Shown here: one piece after another, positions 43,608 through 52,569 of the stretch
Position numbering within the stretch: the stretch's first letter is position 1
Layout of the letters: every line of letters begins with the position of its first letter
From: Allobosea robiniae
Lineage (GTDB): Bacteria; Pseudomonadota; Alphaproteobacteria; Rhizobiales; Beijerinckiaceae
DNA length: 64,000 bases
NCBI RefSeq assembly: GCF_900102525.1
Contig: NZ_FNBZ01000002.1
Span: 124,001-188,000 of the forward strand
Reading direction: 5' to 3'
Translations under genes and position numbers: made by a program
The notes under the pieces: model-generated
Seen by the model: the letters and a program-made list of their open reading frames with translations, nothing else
What the model was told of the DNA's origin: nothing
Databases searched by the model: none

Positions 43608-44858
43608 ATGGTCGATCACGACGACGATGATTGCGAACGGATGACACCATCGCGACGTGCCGTGCTCGGCGCGGCCGGTGCGCTCTTCGCCTGGTCCTTC
43701 GTGCCGAAATTCGCCTATGCGGCCGCAGGAGCTCGCGATCCACGCTTCCTGTTGGTGATCCTGCGCGGTGCGCTCGACGGGCTCTCGGCCGTGCCGCCGA
43801 TCGGAGATCCCGATTATGCCGGACTGCGGGAGGGCATTGCGCTCGCCAAGGACGGGTCGGAGGCGGCGCTGCCGCTCGACGGCTTCTTCTACCTGCATCC
43901 GGCGATGCCGAATCTGGCGCGGCTCTACAGGCAGGGCCAGGCGACGATCGTCCACGCGGCCGCCACAGGTTATCGCGAGCGCTCGCATTTCGACGGGCAG
44001 GACGTTCTGGAAAGCGGCCAGCCGGGTGCGGGGCGCACGGAGAGCGGCTGGCTCAACCGCCTGATCGCGAACCTGCCGGCCGGCGAGGGCATTTCGCGCA
44101 AGGGCGTGCTCGGCGTCGGCGTCGTGCCGCCGCTGGTGGTGCGTGGCGATGCGCCGGTGCTGGGCTGGGCGCCGCCACGGATGGCGCGCGCCGGCGGCGA
44201 CCTGACGATGCGGCTCGCCGATCTCTACGGCCAGCGCGACCCAGGACTGGCGCGCGCGCTGGCGCAGGCGATCGAGACCGAAGGATTGGCGCAGCGGCGC
44301 GGCATGGCCGGCGAGCAGAAGGGCGGCGGCGGGCCGGACACGGCCGAGGGCATGCGGCGCATCGCGGAGGGCGCGGCCGCGCTGGTCGGCGCCGATGACG
44401 GGCCGCGCATTGCGGCGCTCGCTTTCGAGGGCTGGGACACCCATGCGAACGAGGGCGGAGCCAAGGGACGTCTCGCCAATCTGCTCGGCGGGCTCGACGG
44501 CGCCTTCGCCGCCTTCGAGCAAGGGCTCGGGCCGGTCTGGAAGGATACGGTGGTGATGGTCGCGACCGAATTCGGCCGCACCGCTGCGGTGAACGGCACG
44601 ACCGGCACCGACCATGGCACCGGCACCGTCGCCTTCCTTGTCGGCGGCGGCGTCAAGGGTGGCCGAGTCGTCGCCGACTGGCCGGGCCTGAAGCCCGAGC
44701 AGCTCTATCAGAACCGCGATCTCAAGCCGACGACGGATATCCGAGCGATCGCCAAGGGCGTGGTCTCGGAGCTCTTCGGATTGTCCGGCCCGGTTCTGGC
44801 CGAGAAGGTCTTTCCGGAGACCGGCGATCTCAAGCCCGTGCAGGGACTGGTGGTCTAA
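43608..44858 (+). CDS. DUF1501 domain protein with Tat-type signal
   Basis: A 416-residue protein of the alkaline phosphatase/sulfatase-like superfamily. The N-terminus has SRRAVLGAAGALFAW, a twin-arginine signal, then RFLLVILRGALDGLSAV. Conserved blocks are TGYRERSHFDGQDVLESG, GWDTHANEGG, MVATEFGRTAAVNGTTGTDHGTGTVAFLVGGGVKGG. The nucleophile of true phosphatases is not evident. Start at ATG 43608 after GGAGG, or GTG 43599 overlapping the DUF1800 stop. With DUF1800 it forms a probable periplasmic or extracytoplasmic pair of unknown role. Confidence 0.9.
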   Translation: MVDHDDDDCERMTPSRRAVLGAAGALFAWSFVPKFAYAAAGARDPRFLLVILRGALDGLSAVPPIGDPDYAGLREGIALAKDGSEAALPLDGFFYLHPAMPNLARLYRQGQATIVHAAATGYRERSHFDGQDVLESGQPGAGRTESGWLNRLIANLPAGEGISRKGVLGVGVVPPLVVRGDAPVLGWAPPRMARAGGDLTMRLADLYGQRDPGLARALAQAIETEGLAQRRGMAGEQKGGGGPDTAEGMRRIAEGAAALVGADDGPRIAALAFEGWDTHANEGGAKGRLANLLGGLDGAFAAFEQGLGPVWKDTVVMVATEFGRTAAVNGTTGTDHGTGTVAFLVGGGVKGGRVVADWPGLKPEQLYQNRDLKPTTDIRAIAKGVVSELFGLSGPVLAEKVFPETGDLKPVQGLVV

Positions 44859-44866
44859 AGAGCACT

Positions 44867-44905
44867 GTCATTCGCGGGCGACGCCAGGCGCGGCCCGAGA
44901 ATGAC
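44867..44905. repeat. Short palindromic element, GTCAT...ATGAC type
   Basis: A 39-bp hairpin that starts GTCATTC and ends GAGAATGAC, with GCGGGC/GCCCG inside. It looks like a reduced form of the 92-bp elements and again lies between convergent genes, DUF1501 and leuD. Confidence 0.6.
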
Positions 44906-44913
44906 GTTTGAGC

Positions 44914-45516
44914 TCAAGCCCAGGCGCGCTGCTTCAGCTTTTCCTCATAGGCGTCGATCTTCGTGCCCTTCTCCATGGTCAGGCCGATATCGTCGAGGCC
45001 GTTGAGCAGGCAGTGCTTGCGGAACGGGTCGATCTCGAACTTGATCTCGCCGCCGTCCGGGCCCTTGATCGTCTGGTTCGCCAGATCGATCGTCAGCGTC
45101 GCGTTGGAGCCACGCTCGGCATCGTCGAACAGCATGTCGAGCTGCTCGGGCGTGACCTTGATCGGCAGGATGCCGTTCTTGAAGCAGTTATTGTAGAAGA
45201 TGTCGGCGAAGCTGGTGGAGATCACGCAGCGGATGCCGAAATCGAGCAGGGCCCAGGGGGCGTGCTCGCGCGACGAGCCGCAGCCGAAATTGTCGCCAGC
45301 GACGAGAATCTCCGCCTTGCGGTAAGCCGGCTGATTCAGCACGAAATCGGGGTTCTCCGAGCCGTCCTCCTTGTAGCGCATCTCCGAGAACAAAGCGGTG
45401 CCGAGACCCGTGCGCTTGATCGTCTTCAGGTACTGCTTGGGGATGATCATGTCGGTGTCGACATTGACCACCTTCATGGGCGCGGGGGTCGAGGTCAGGG
45501 TGGTGAAGGGCTGCAT
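44914..45516 (-). CDS. leuD: 3-isopropylmalate dehydratase small subunit
   Basis: A 200-residue LeuD, which with LeuC isomerises 2- to 3-isopropylmalate in leucine synthesis. It shows [21 protein letters not shown] and the substrate loop [17 protein letters not shown]. The ATG is at 45516, 50 bp downstream of the LysE-type gene on the same strand. It is the last gene of a five-gene run from leuC. Confidence 0.96.
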   Translation of the reverse strand: MQPFTTLTSTPAPMKVVNVDTDMIIPKQYLKTIKRTGLGTALFSEMRYKEDGSENPDFVLNQPAYRKAEILVAGDNFGCGSSREHAPWALLDFGIRCVISTSFADIFYNNCFKNGILPIKVTPEQLDMLFDDAERGSNATLTIDLANQTIKGPDGGEIKFEIDPFRKHCLLNGLDDIGLTMEKGTKIDAYEEKLKQRAWA

Positions 45517-45566
45517 GGCGGAAACTCCGATGGGCCTTTTTGGCGATGTTCTTGCGGTGACGGAAA

Positions 45567-46199
45567 TCAGAGCTGCGTGGTCAGCAGCTTGAAGCTGGCG
45601 AAGGTGAAGAAGGCGGCGAGGCAGGCCTCGGCCCGGCGGCGGATGCGGCGGTAGCCCGCGATCATCGATGCCGTGGAGAACAGCACGGCATAGAACTGGT
45701 TGATCGCGAGCGAGATCAGCATGCAGCCGCCGATGATGGCGTAGAGCACGACCGGCGGCGTATCGGGCCGCAGGGCCAGCGCGATGATCGCCGTCCAGCT
45801 CAGGATCGCCTTCGGGTTGGTGATGTGCATGAGGTAGCCGCGCAGGAAGGTGCGGCGACCCGAAGCGGCAGCCTTCACCGGGGGCATCTCGGCGCGCATC
45901 GCCGAGCGGGCCGAGCGCCAGGCGAGGAAGAGCAGGTAGAGCCCGCCGACGATCTTGATGGCATAGAGCGCGCCGGGATGAGCCACGACGATGCCGGTGA
46001 CGCCGACGGCGGCGAGGATGCCCCATGTCAGGGAGCCTGCTGTGACGCCGAGCGCCAGGGTGGAGCCGGCGGCGCGGCCGCGCTCCATCGAGGTCGCCAT
46101 GACCTGGAGATTGCTCGGGCCGGGGCTCGCGACCGCGAGGATGAAGGCCGAGTAGACCAGCATCAGGCCGGGCAGGTTGCGGATCAGTTCGTCGAGCAT
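45567..46199 (-). CDS. LysE/RhtB family translocator in the leucine operon
   Basis: A 210-residue six-helix exporter: [37 protein letters not shown] in outline is the family signature, followed by [13 protein letters not shown] and [14 protein letters not shown]. It starts three bases after the metallopeptidase stop. Its place between leuC and leuD suggests export of leucine or a branched-chain intermediate; E. coli LeuE (YeaS) is a leucine exporter of this superfamily. Export of another amino acid is possible. Confidence 0.9.
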   Translation of the reverse strand: MLDELIRNLPGLMLVYSAFILAVASPGPSNLQVMATSMERGRAAGSTLALGVTAGSLTWGILAAVGVTGIVVAHPGALYAIKIVGGLYLLFLAWRSARSAMRAEMPPVKAAASGRRTFLRGYLMHITNPKAILSWTAIIALALRPDTPPVVLYAIIGGCMLISLAINQFYAVLFSTASMIAGYRRIRRRAEACLAAFFTFASFKLLTTQL

Positions 46200-46202
46200 C
46201 GC

Positions 46203-46652
46203 CTAGCGCTCCGCCGCGGCTTCGATGGCTTCCATGTCCTCGTCGGAGAAGCCGAAATGGTGGCCGATCTCGTGGATCATGACATGGCTGACGATGGCCC
46301 CCAGGCTCTCGTCATGCTCGGCCCAGTAGTCGAGGATCGGCCGGCGATAGAGATGGATGGTGTTGGGCATCTGGCCGGTCTGGGGGGAATAGCCCTGCTG
46401 CGGCAGGCCGACGCCGCTGAACAGGCCGAGCAGGTCGAACGGGCTCTCCGCCTCCAGCTCCTTCAGCACGTCGTCCTCGGGGAACTCGGTGACGTTGAAG
46501 ATCACATCCGAGCAGAGCGCGCGGAATTCCTCGGGCAGGCGGTCGAAGGCGGCCTGGGCCAAAACCTCGAACGCCTCCTGCGACGGCGCCTTGGCCCCGT
46601 CCCAATCGATCTCCGCGGTTTTTACGACCCTGGCGTCCACGGCCCTGCCCAT
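46203..46652 (-). CDS. Zinicin-like metallopeptidase
   Basis: A 149-residue protein with the zinc motif HEIGHHFG (HExxH plus a third His), preceded by the VIFNVTEFP and GLFSGVGLP blocks typical of the zinicin/minimal metallopeptidase family. Substrate unknown. ATG 46652 overlaps the stop of the upstream 81-residue membrane protein as ATGA. It lies in the leucine operon. Confidence 0.92.
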   Translation of the reverse strand: MGRAVDARVVKTAEIDWDGAKAPSQEAFEVLAQAAFDRLPEEFRALCSDVIFNVTEFPEDDVLKELEAESPFDLLGLFSGVGLPQQGYSPQTGQMPNTIHLYRRPILDYWAEHDESLGAIVSHVMIHEIGHHFGFSDEDMEAIEAAAER

Positions 46653-46897
46653 CACCAGATCTTCAATTGGTAGCCGAGCCACCAGGCCAGCACGATGACG
46701 CCGACGAGCGAGAGGGCGCGGCCGATGCGCCGGCCCCAGAGCTCGACCTTGTCGCCTTCGGGCGCATCGGCGCCCGAGAAATGGTCGGCCGCCCGGCCCA
46801 TCGAGGAGCCGAGCAGGCTTTCGCTGTCGCGCTTGACCCGGTCCAGCGCCGCCTTGGATTCGGCGGCGCGGCCGGTTTCGCGGGGATCGTTCGGCAT
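46652..46897 (-). CDS. Small C-terminally anchored membrane protein
   Basis: An 81-residue protein: a charged N-terminal part (MPNDPRETGRAAESKAALDR) with a Ser/Asp-rich middle, then one C-terminal helix (IGRALSLVGVIVLAWWLGYQ) and LKIW. It resembles small tail-anchored proteins and has no known family to me. It lies between leuC and the metallopeptidase and overlaps the latter as ATGA; GGGGAGC precedes its ATG. Possibly an anchor or partner for the peptidase, which is inference. Confidence 0.8.
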   Translation of the reverse strand: MPNDPRETGRAAESKAALDRVKRDSESLLGSSMGRAADHFSGADAPEGDKVELWGRRIGRALSLVGVIVLAWWLGYQLKIW

Positions 46898-46920
46898 GAT
46901 GAGCTCCCCGCCTGTCCGCC

Positions 46921-48339
46921 TCAGCCCAGCGTACGGACGTCGACGAAGCGGCCGGTGAGGGCCGCCGCCGCCGCCATCGCCGGCGAGACGAGATGTGTCC
47001 TGCCGCGATAGCCCTGACGGCCCTCGAAATTGCGGTTCGAGGTCGAGGCGGCGCGCTGGCCGGGCTTGAGCTGGTCGGGGTTCATGCCGAGGCACATCGA
47101 GCAGCCGGGCTCGCGCCATTCGAAGCCGGCGGCGATGAAGATCTTGTCGAGCCCCTCGGCCTCGGCCTGCTCCTTCACCAGGCCGGAGCCGGGAACGATC
47201 ATGCCGTAGTCGAGGCTCTCATGGAGCTTCTTGCCCTCGACGATCTTCGCGACGGTGCGCAGGTCCTCGATGCGGCCATTGGTGCAGGAGCCGATCCAGA
47301 TCACGTCGAGCGGGATCTCGGTGATCTTCGTGCCGGCGGTCAGGCCCATATATTCGAGCGCGCGCTTCTTCGAGGCGCGCTTGACCTCATCAGTGATCAG
47401 CTCCGGGTCCGGAACCGCACCCAGCACCGAGATCACGTCCTCGGGGCTCGTGCCCCAGGAGACGATCGGCGGCAGGTTGGCGGCATCGAGACGGACGACG
47501 CGGTCGAAATGCGCGCCCTCGTCGGTGCGCAGCGTTTCCCAGTAGCGGACGGCAGCGTCCCAGGCGGCACCCTGCGGCGCCTTCGGGCGGCCCTTCAGAT
47601 AGGCGAAGGACTTCTCGTCCGGCGCGACCATGCCGGCGCGGGCACCGCCCTCGATCGACATGTTGCAGAGGGTCATGCGGCCTTCCATGGTCAGGCCGCG
47701 GATGGCCTCGCCGGCATATTCGATCACCGAGCCGGTGCCGCCGGCGGTGCCTATCTCGCCGATGATGGCGAGCGTGATGTCCTTGGCGCCGACGCCGGGC
47801 GCAGGCGTGCCGTCCACCTGGACGAGCATGTTCATCGCCTTCTTCTGGATCAGCGTCTGGGTGGCGAGCACGTGCTCGACCTCCGAGGTGCCGATGCCGT
47901 GGGCGAGGGCGCCGAAGGCGCCGTGCGTCGAGGTGTGGCTGTCGCCACAGACGATCGTCGTGCCGGGCAGGGTGAAGCCCTGCTCGGGGCCGACGATGTG
48001 GACGATGCCCTGGCGCTTGTCGAGCTCGTTGAAGTACTCGACGCCGAAGTCCTTGGCGTTCTTGGCGAGCGCCTCGACCTGGATACGGCTTTCCTCTTCC
48101 GCGATGCCCTTGCTGCGGTCGGTCGTCGGGATGTTGTGGTCGACGACGGCGAGCGTCTTCTCAGGCGCCCGGACCTTGCGGCCGGTCATGCGCAGGCCCT
48201 CGAAAGCCTGCGGGCTCGTCACTTCATGGACGAGGTGGCGGTCGATATAGAGCAGGCAGGTGCCGTCATCCTGCCGGTCGACGACGTGGTCGTCGAAGAT
48301 CTTGTCGTAGAGGGTGCGGGGTCCGGTGGTCGCAGTCAT
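46921..48339 (-). CDS. leuC: 3-isopropylmalate dehydratase large subunit
   Basis: LeuC is the aconitase-like iron-sulfur subunit. The 472-residue protein has IGSCTNG and GCSMCLGMN, giving the three 4Fe-4S cysteines, and [32 protein letters not shown]. Start at ATG 48339 ([20 protein letters not shown]); the frame upstream is not conserved. It heads the run leuC - small membrane protein - metallopeptidase - LysE exporter - leuD. No leucine-codon leader peptide was seen in the 340 bp upstream. Confidence 0.96.
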   Translation of the reverse strand: MTATTGPRTLYDKIFDDHVVDRQDDGTCLLYIDRHLVHEVTSPQAFEGLRMTGRKVRAPEKTLAVVDHNIPTTDRSKGIAEEESRIQVEALAKNAKDFGVEYFNELDKRQGIVHIVGPEQGFTLPGTTIVCGDSHTSTHGAFGALAHGIGTSEVEHVLATQTLIQKKAMNMLVQVDGTPAPGVGAKDITLAIIGEIGTAGGTGSVIEYAGEAIRGLTMEGRMTLCNMSIEGGARAGMVAPDEKSFAYLKGRPKAPQGAAWDAAVRYWETLRTDEGAHFDRVVRLDAANLPPIVSWGTSPEDVISVLGAVPDPELITDEVKRASKKRALEYMGLTAGTKITEIPLDVIWIGSCTNGRIEDLRTVAKIVEGKKLHESLDYGMIVPGSGLVKEQAEAEGLDKIFIAAGFEWREPGCSMCLGMNPDQLKPGQRAASTSNRNFEGRQGYRGRTHLVSPAMAAAAALTGRFVDVRTLG

Positions 48340-48682
48340 GGCTTGAGGCCTCGGTCTTCGGAAATCTGCGTGAAGATTGATGCGCCGGCTCGCTTTGGCC
48401 GGCACGCAAAAACGGTTCGCCTGTCGCCGGCCGCGCGGAAGCGGCCGGTCTCAGGCGCCGGTAAGGCCTGCGGCAATCGAGGCGGTAAAGCGGCCGAAAA
48501 AGCGCCATGGCAGCCGGGCATGGTCGTGCAGCGCGGCAAAATCCTGCGTCGTCGGCAGGGGCGGCAGATGGCCCTCTCCCTGCACGACGCTGAAGCGCTG
48601 CAAATGATGCTCACACGGCGACATGGCTACTGTTTAGCAGTTCCAATCAAGCCGGACAATCGGCGCCGTTGCAGCCGCGCCA
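48340..48682. other. Region between leuC and the HlyD-type gene
   Basis: About 340 bp with no large gene. It contains a 57-residue minus-strand open frame (48451-48624, listed separately), a perfect CCGGCCGC/GCGGCCGG hairpin at 48427-48448 just after its stop, and the leuC promoter area. A T run follows the hairpin at some distance on the minus strand. Confidence 0.6.
48451..48624 (-). CDS. Small open reading frame upstream of leuC
   Basis: Fifty-seven codons from ATG 48624 (MSPCEHHLQRFSVVQGEGHL then PPLPTTQDFAALHDHARLPW and a short tail ending SIAAGLTGA). GC-rich third positions and a hairpin just after the stop support a gene, but no strong ribosome site is visible. It has few leucine codons, so it is not a leucine attenuator leader. 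No family recognised; it could equally be chance. Confidence 0.4.
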   Translation of the reverse strand: MSPCEHHLQRFSVVQGEGHLPPLPTTQDFAALHDHARLPWRFFGRFTASIAAGLTGA

Positions 48683-49726
48683 TCAGCGTGACGCAGAGGT
48701 GTCGACGCTGACCACCACGGACATGCCGGGCGCCAGTCGTTCGGCGAGAGGCTGGTCGGGGTCAACGGCGATGCGCACCGGCACGCGCTGCGCGATCTTG
48801 ATGAAGTTGCCGGTGGCGTTGTCGGGGCGGATGACGCTGAACTCGGAGCCGGCTGCCGGCGAGAAGCGCTCGATCTTGCCGGTCAGGCGGGCGTGACGCA
48901 GGGCATCGACGGTGAAGCTCACCGGCTGGCCGGCGCGCATGCCGGCGAGCTGCGTCTCCTTGAAGTTGGCGACGACCCAGACCTGGTTCGGCACCAGCGC
49001 CATCAACTGCGTGCCGGCCGAGACATATTGTCCGAGTCGGGCCGAGACTTCCCCGAGCCGCCCGTCCTGCGGGGCGATGATGCGGGTATTGCCGAGGTCG
49101 ATTTCGGCGAGATGGACGGCAGCCTCGGCGCCCTCGACCGCTGCGACCAGCGACTGGCGGTTGACGATCGCGGTCTGGATATCCTGCCGGGCGACGTCGA
49201 CGGCGGCATTGGTCGCGGTGATCGCGGCGCGGGCCTGGTCGAGCGCCTGCTGGCTCTGGTCGGTCGAGGTCTGGCTGACGACGCCGCGTTCGCGCAGCGG
49301 CTCGATGCGGCCCCAGTTCGCCTCCGCAGTGCGTAAGGCCGCCTCGGCGCTGGCGACATTGGCGACGGCGGCGCGCAGGCGGGCTTCGGCGGCGGCGCGC
49401 GACTGGTCGGAATTGGCGAGCCCAGCGCGCTCGGCGGCGAGGCCGGCGCGGGCCTGCTCCAGCTTCTGGGCGTAGATGCGATCGTCGATGCGCAGCAGCA
49501 GGTCGCCCCGCTTCACCGCGGCGAAATCCTGCACGGGCACTTCGGCGACATAGCCGGCGAGCTGCGGCGCGATGACGGTGACCTGGCCACGGACATAGGC
49601 GTTCTCGGTGGTTTCTATCGCGCTGGAGAAGGGCGGCAGCCGCCAAGCGTAGAGGATCACGGCGAGGCCGGCGAGGCCGATGGCGAGCGCGATATAGGTC
49701 GAGACGGAGCGGAGGGTGCGGGGCAT
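48683..49726 (-). CDS. emrA: HlyD/EmrA-type membrane fusion protein
   Basis: A 347-residue periplasmic adaptor. One N-terminal helix (VSTYIALAIGLAGLAVILYA) anchors it, then the lipoyl half motifs VTVIAPQLAGYVAEVPVQDF and IRAPQDGRLGEV-like IIAPQDGRLGEVSARLGQYV, a long alpha hairpin (GLAAERAGLANSDQ and onwards), and a beta-barrel tail. It follows the MFS gene by 14 bp. With the MFS pump and an outer-membrane channel encoded elsewhere it would form an EmrAB-type tripartite pump. Symbol by analogy. Confidence 0.92.
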   Translation of the reverse strand: MPRTLRSVSTYIALAIGLAGLAVILYAWRLPPFSSAIETTENAYVRGQVTVIAPQLAGYVAEVPVQDFAAVKRGDLLLRIDDRIYAQKLEQARAGLAAERAGLANSDQSRAAAEARLRAAVANVASAEAALRTAEANWGRIEPLRERGVVSQTSTDQSQQALDQARAAITATNAAVDVARQDIQTAIVNRQSLVAAVEGAEAAVHLAEIDLGNTRIIAPQDGRLGEVSARLGQYVSAGTQLMALVPNQVWVVANFKETQLAGMRAGQPVSFTVDALRHARLTGKIERFSPAAGSEFSVIRPDNATGNFIKIAQRVPVRIAVDPDQPLAERLAPGMSVVVSVDTSASR

Positions 49727-49740
49727 GACGGGCTGGACGG

Positions 49741-51372
49741 TCAGGAGACGGGTTGAGGAGCGGGCGCGGCGGCGCGCTTGCGCAATTGCAGATAGGTGAG
49801 GTGAGAGAGGAGTCCGAGAAGGGCGAGGCTGGCAATGGCAGAGATCAGCATGAAGGCATCGTTATAGGCGAGCACGATCGCCTCTTGCGTCGCCCGCTGG
49901 GCGAGCAGGGTCACGCCTTCCGCCCGCATCAGCGTCGCGTCGCTCAGGACATGGCTATAGGCGGCGCCGAGTTGATTGAGGCGTTGGGTCAGGAGCGGGT
50001 CGGACAGGACAAAATGCTCCGCCAGCATGTTGAAATGGAAACTGGTGCGCAGCGTGATGAAGGATCCGAAGAGGGCGGAGCCGAGAAGCCCGCCGATGCT
50101 CTGCGTGAACAGGAAGACGGTGATGAAGCTCAGGATGTAGATCGGGCCGCGCGCGATCGCGCCGCCCATGCCCTGCGCCATCGCCGCGGGCAGGAAGAGG
50201 CCGGAGCCATAGGCGACCAGCGCCTGGCTCAGCCGGATATCGTGCGGCCTCGTCTGGCTGGTGGCGCCGCTGTCGAGCCAGGCGCCGAGAGCGACGCAGG
50301 CAAGCGCGGTGGCGTAGAACCAGTTCTCGCGACCGGGCCTCAGCAGGAGCGCGCAGGTGACGCCGCCGGCCAGGATCGCACAGAGGATGATCGTGTAGAG
50401 CGGCATGGTCTGTTCGTTCTGGATGCCGAGCGCCTGAAAGAAATTCGAGGCGCCGACCGTCTGTTCGGCCAGCACGATGCGCATCAAGAGGATGGCACCG
50501 GCGAAATGCAGCGTCGCCGGACTGGTCAGCCAGCGGATGTCGATGAGCGGGCTGTCGCGATGCAGCTCGACGATCACCGCCAGTGTCAGGCAGATCACGG
50601 CGCAGGCAAAGAGCCAGCCGAGCCAGGGGGCCTCGAACCACCAGTAGATCCGGCCGAGGCTCAGCGCGACCGCGATCGCGCCGAAGCCGATCGCGATCAG
50701 CAGGTAGCTGACGATATCGAGCGGGCCGATCCATTTGACGCGCGGCGGCGTGGTCAGCGGCAACGCGTAGACGAAGCCGAAGGCGACCATGGCGAGGCCC
50801 ATCTCGAAAAGCGTCAACCCGTGGAAGCCGCCGAGCTCCAGCAGCCAGGGCGAGATCAGGCGCGTCACCGGGATGCCGAGCGTGGTGTTGGTCAGCGCCA
50901 GCGACAGGCCGACGGTGAGCTTCTTCTGCGGCGGCAGCGGTTCGATCATGTAGAAGAAGGCGAGCGAGGACATCGGCGCCGCCGCCATGCCGCTCATGAA
51001 CCGCACGACCACGGCCGATGGCAGGTCATGGACGAAGACGAGGTTCAGGAAGGCGGCGAGGACGAAGCCGGCGAGGCTGATCTCGGCAAAGTTGCGCAGG
51101 CCGTACTGCATCCGGATCTTGATCAGCGCGATCGAGAGCGAGACGTTCGGAGCCATATAGGCGGCGATCAGCCAGTTGGTCTCGGCGAGGGTGGCGCCGA
51201 GCTCGCCCTGGATCTGGTAGACATTGGTGTTGACCAGGTTCGCGCCGATCTGCTGGGTCATGGCCAGTGTCACCGAAGCCAGCATATAGGCGAGCGCGCG
51301 GGCCGGCGGCATGGTGAGCCCCGCCGGTGGGGGCGCGGCAGCAGGCGCAGCGGTGGTTTCGGGCGTGCTCAT
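49741..51372 (-). CDS. emrB: MFS drug efflux transporter, DHA2/EmrB type
   Basis: A 543-residue MFS antiporter with 14 predicted helices. The N-terminus LAYMLASVTLAMTQQIGANLVNTNVYQIQGELGATLAETNWLIAAY is characteristic of the EmrB branch. Helices continue to a C-terminal charged tail. The ATG at 51372 overlaps the MarR stop as ATGA, so regulator and pump are coupled. Substrate not deducible; EmrB relatives export hydrophobic drugs and uncouplers. Confidence 0.92.
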   Translation of the reverse strand: MSTPETTAAPAAAPPPAGLTMPPARALAYMLASVTLAMTQQIGANLVNTNVYQIQGELGATLAETNWLIAAYMAPNVSLSIALIKIRMQYGLRNFAEISLAGFVLAAFLNLVFVHDLPSAVVVRFMSGMAAAPMSSLAFFYMIEPLPPQKKLTVGLSLALTNTTLGIPVTRLISPWLLELGGFHGLTLFEMGLAMVAFGFVYALPLTTPPRVKWIGPLDIVSYLLIAIGFGAIAVALSLGRIYWWFEAPWLGWLFACAVICLTLAVIVELHRDSPLIDIRWLTSPATLHFAGAILLMRIVLAEQTVGASNFFQALGIQNEQTMPLYTIILCAILAGGVTCALLLRPGRENWFYATALACVALGAWLDSGATSQTRPHDIRLSQALVAYGSGLFLPAAMAQGMGGAIARGPIYILSFITVFLFTQSIGGLLGSALFGSFITLRTSFHFNMLAEHFVLSDPLLTQRLNQLGAAYSHVLSDATLMRAEGVTLLAQRATQEAIVLAYNDAFMLISAIASLALLGLLSHLTYLQLRKRAAAPAPQPVS

Positions 51373-51818
51373 GGGGCGGCGCTCCGCCCGGCGGCGATGT
51401 TGCGCGAGGTGCGGCGCAGGACGTCGAGCGCGGCTTCCAGCTCTTCCGGCGCGATGCCCTGCAGGATGCCGGCGCGCAGTTCGGTGAGGAAATTCAGGAT
51501 GTCCTGTGCCTGTGCCCGGGCGCTTTCGGTCAGGAAGACGCGGCGTGCGCGCCTGTCGCCCTCGACGGCGCGGCGCTCGATCATGCCGTTGCGTTCCAGC
51601 CCGTCGAGGAGCCGGACCAGCGTCGGCTGCTCGATGTCGAGCAGGCCGGCGAGGTCGGACTGGATCGGGCCGTCTTCCCGCGCGAGCTCCATTAGCAGGC
51701 GTGCCCGCGACAGGGTCAGGCCCATGCCGCGGGCACGCTCGTCGACAAGCGCTCTCAGCTTGCGGTTGACGGCGGCAAGCTCGCCGGTGAACGCGGCCTG
51801 AAGCTGGATGAGGTCCAT
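51369..51818 (-). CDS. MarR family regulator of the efflux operon
   Basis: A 149-residue MarR protein. LTLSRARLLMELAREDGPIQSDLAGLLDIEQPTLVRLLDGLERNGMIERRAVEGDRRARRVFLTES in outline is the winged helix, with the DRRARRVFLT wing intact. It is the first gene of the marR-emrB-emrA run, coupled by ATGA overlap, and likely represses its own promoter through the palindromes listed at 51833-51878. Confidence 0.92.
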   Translation of the reverse strand: MDLIQLQAAFTGELAAVNRKLRALVDERARGMGLTLSRARLLMELAREDGPIQSDLAGLLDIEQPTLVRLLDGLERNGMIERRAVEGDRRARRVFLTESARAQAQDILNFLTELRAGILQGIAPEELEAALDVLRRTSRNIAAGRSAAP

Positions 51819-51832
51819 AGGGGCAACATAAA

Positions 51833-51878
51833 TAGCATGCTAATGATTGTCATACTTATATGCGCGCATAGCGCATAT
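51833..51878. promoter_or_regulatory. Palindromic operator region of the efflux operon
   Basis: TAGCATGCTA at 51833-51842 is a perfect 10-bp palindrome. A second element is ATATGCGC-GCATA-GCGCATAT at 51858-51878, a perfect 8-bp inverted repeat. Both lie just upstream of the MarR gene and are the probable binding sites for it. Confidence 0.65.
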
Positions 51879-51940
51879 CAAGTGACAATAAAGCCATTTG
51901 ATATGCGATTTAAGAATGACTGTTTCGATCCACGGCAATA

Positions 51941-51967
51941 AAAAACGCGGCCCCGAAGGACCGCGTT
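51941..51967 (-). terminator. Intrinsic terminator of rplS
   Basis: On the minus strand AACGCGGTCC-TTCG-GGGCCGCGTT forms a hairpin with a UUCG loop followed by TTTTTAT. It is 28 bp after the rplS stop. Confidence 0.92.
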
Positions 51968-51994
51968 CCAATCTTTTTGCGCTGAGGCTTCGGC

Positions 51995-52390
51995 TTACTT
52001 GCCGGCGGCCTTCTGGCCCTTGGCGGGCTTGGCATCGACGCGCTCGGCGATGCGGGCCGACTTGCCGCGACGATCGCGCAGGTAATACAGCTTGGCGCGG
52101 CGCACCTTGCCCTTGCGGATGACCTTGATCGAATCGAGGTTCGGCGAGAACAGCGGGAAGACGCGCTCGACGCCCTCGCCATAGGAAATCTTGCGAACGG
52201 TGAAGCTCTGGTTGAGGCCGCCACCGTTGCGGGCGATCACGACGCCTTCATAGGCCTGGACGCGGCTGCGCTCGCCTTCCTTGACCTTGACGTTGACCTG
52301 CACGGTGTCGCCGGGCTGGAAGGCGGGAATGGCCTTGCCTTCGCTCAGCTTGGCAATCTGCTCGGCATCGAGCTGTTCGATGATGTTCAT
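51995..52390 (-). CDS. rplS: 50S ribosomal protein L19
   Basis: A 131-residue L19. Conserved regions are [37 protein letters not shown] and [33 protein letters not shown] in outline. The C-terminal Lys/Ala tail ([11 protein letters not shown]) extends it slightly, as usual. ATG 52390 follows GGAGAG. It stands alone, without rpsP, rimM or trmD beside it. Confidence 0.97.
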   Translation of the reverse strand: MNIIEQLDAEQIAKLSEGKAIPAFQPGDTVQVNVKVKEGERSRVQAYEGVVIARNGGGLNQSFTVRKISYGEGVERVFPLFSPNLDSIKVIRKGKVRRAKLYYLRDRRGKSARIAERVDAKPAKGQKAAGK

Positions 52391-52569
52391 GGGTCTCTCC
52401 ATGGCCGTTGTCGCGTGTGTTCACGCGGGCGTTACGGCGCGCTGTTTTCAGTTGAGTGCGGGGCCTTACAGGAGCTGGTGGCGTTTGTCGAGCGGCAATG
52501 CCGGCTTGTTGGCGGCGCTGCCGGCGTGCATAGCCTTTGCGGACCCGACACGCCACCGGACGACACGCC

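Noticed and set aside
48451..48624. The small frame upstream of leuC read as a leucine leader peptide
   Set aside because: It has only ordinary leucine content and no run of leucine codons followed by an attenuator.
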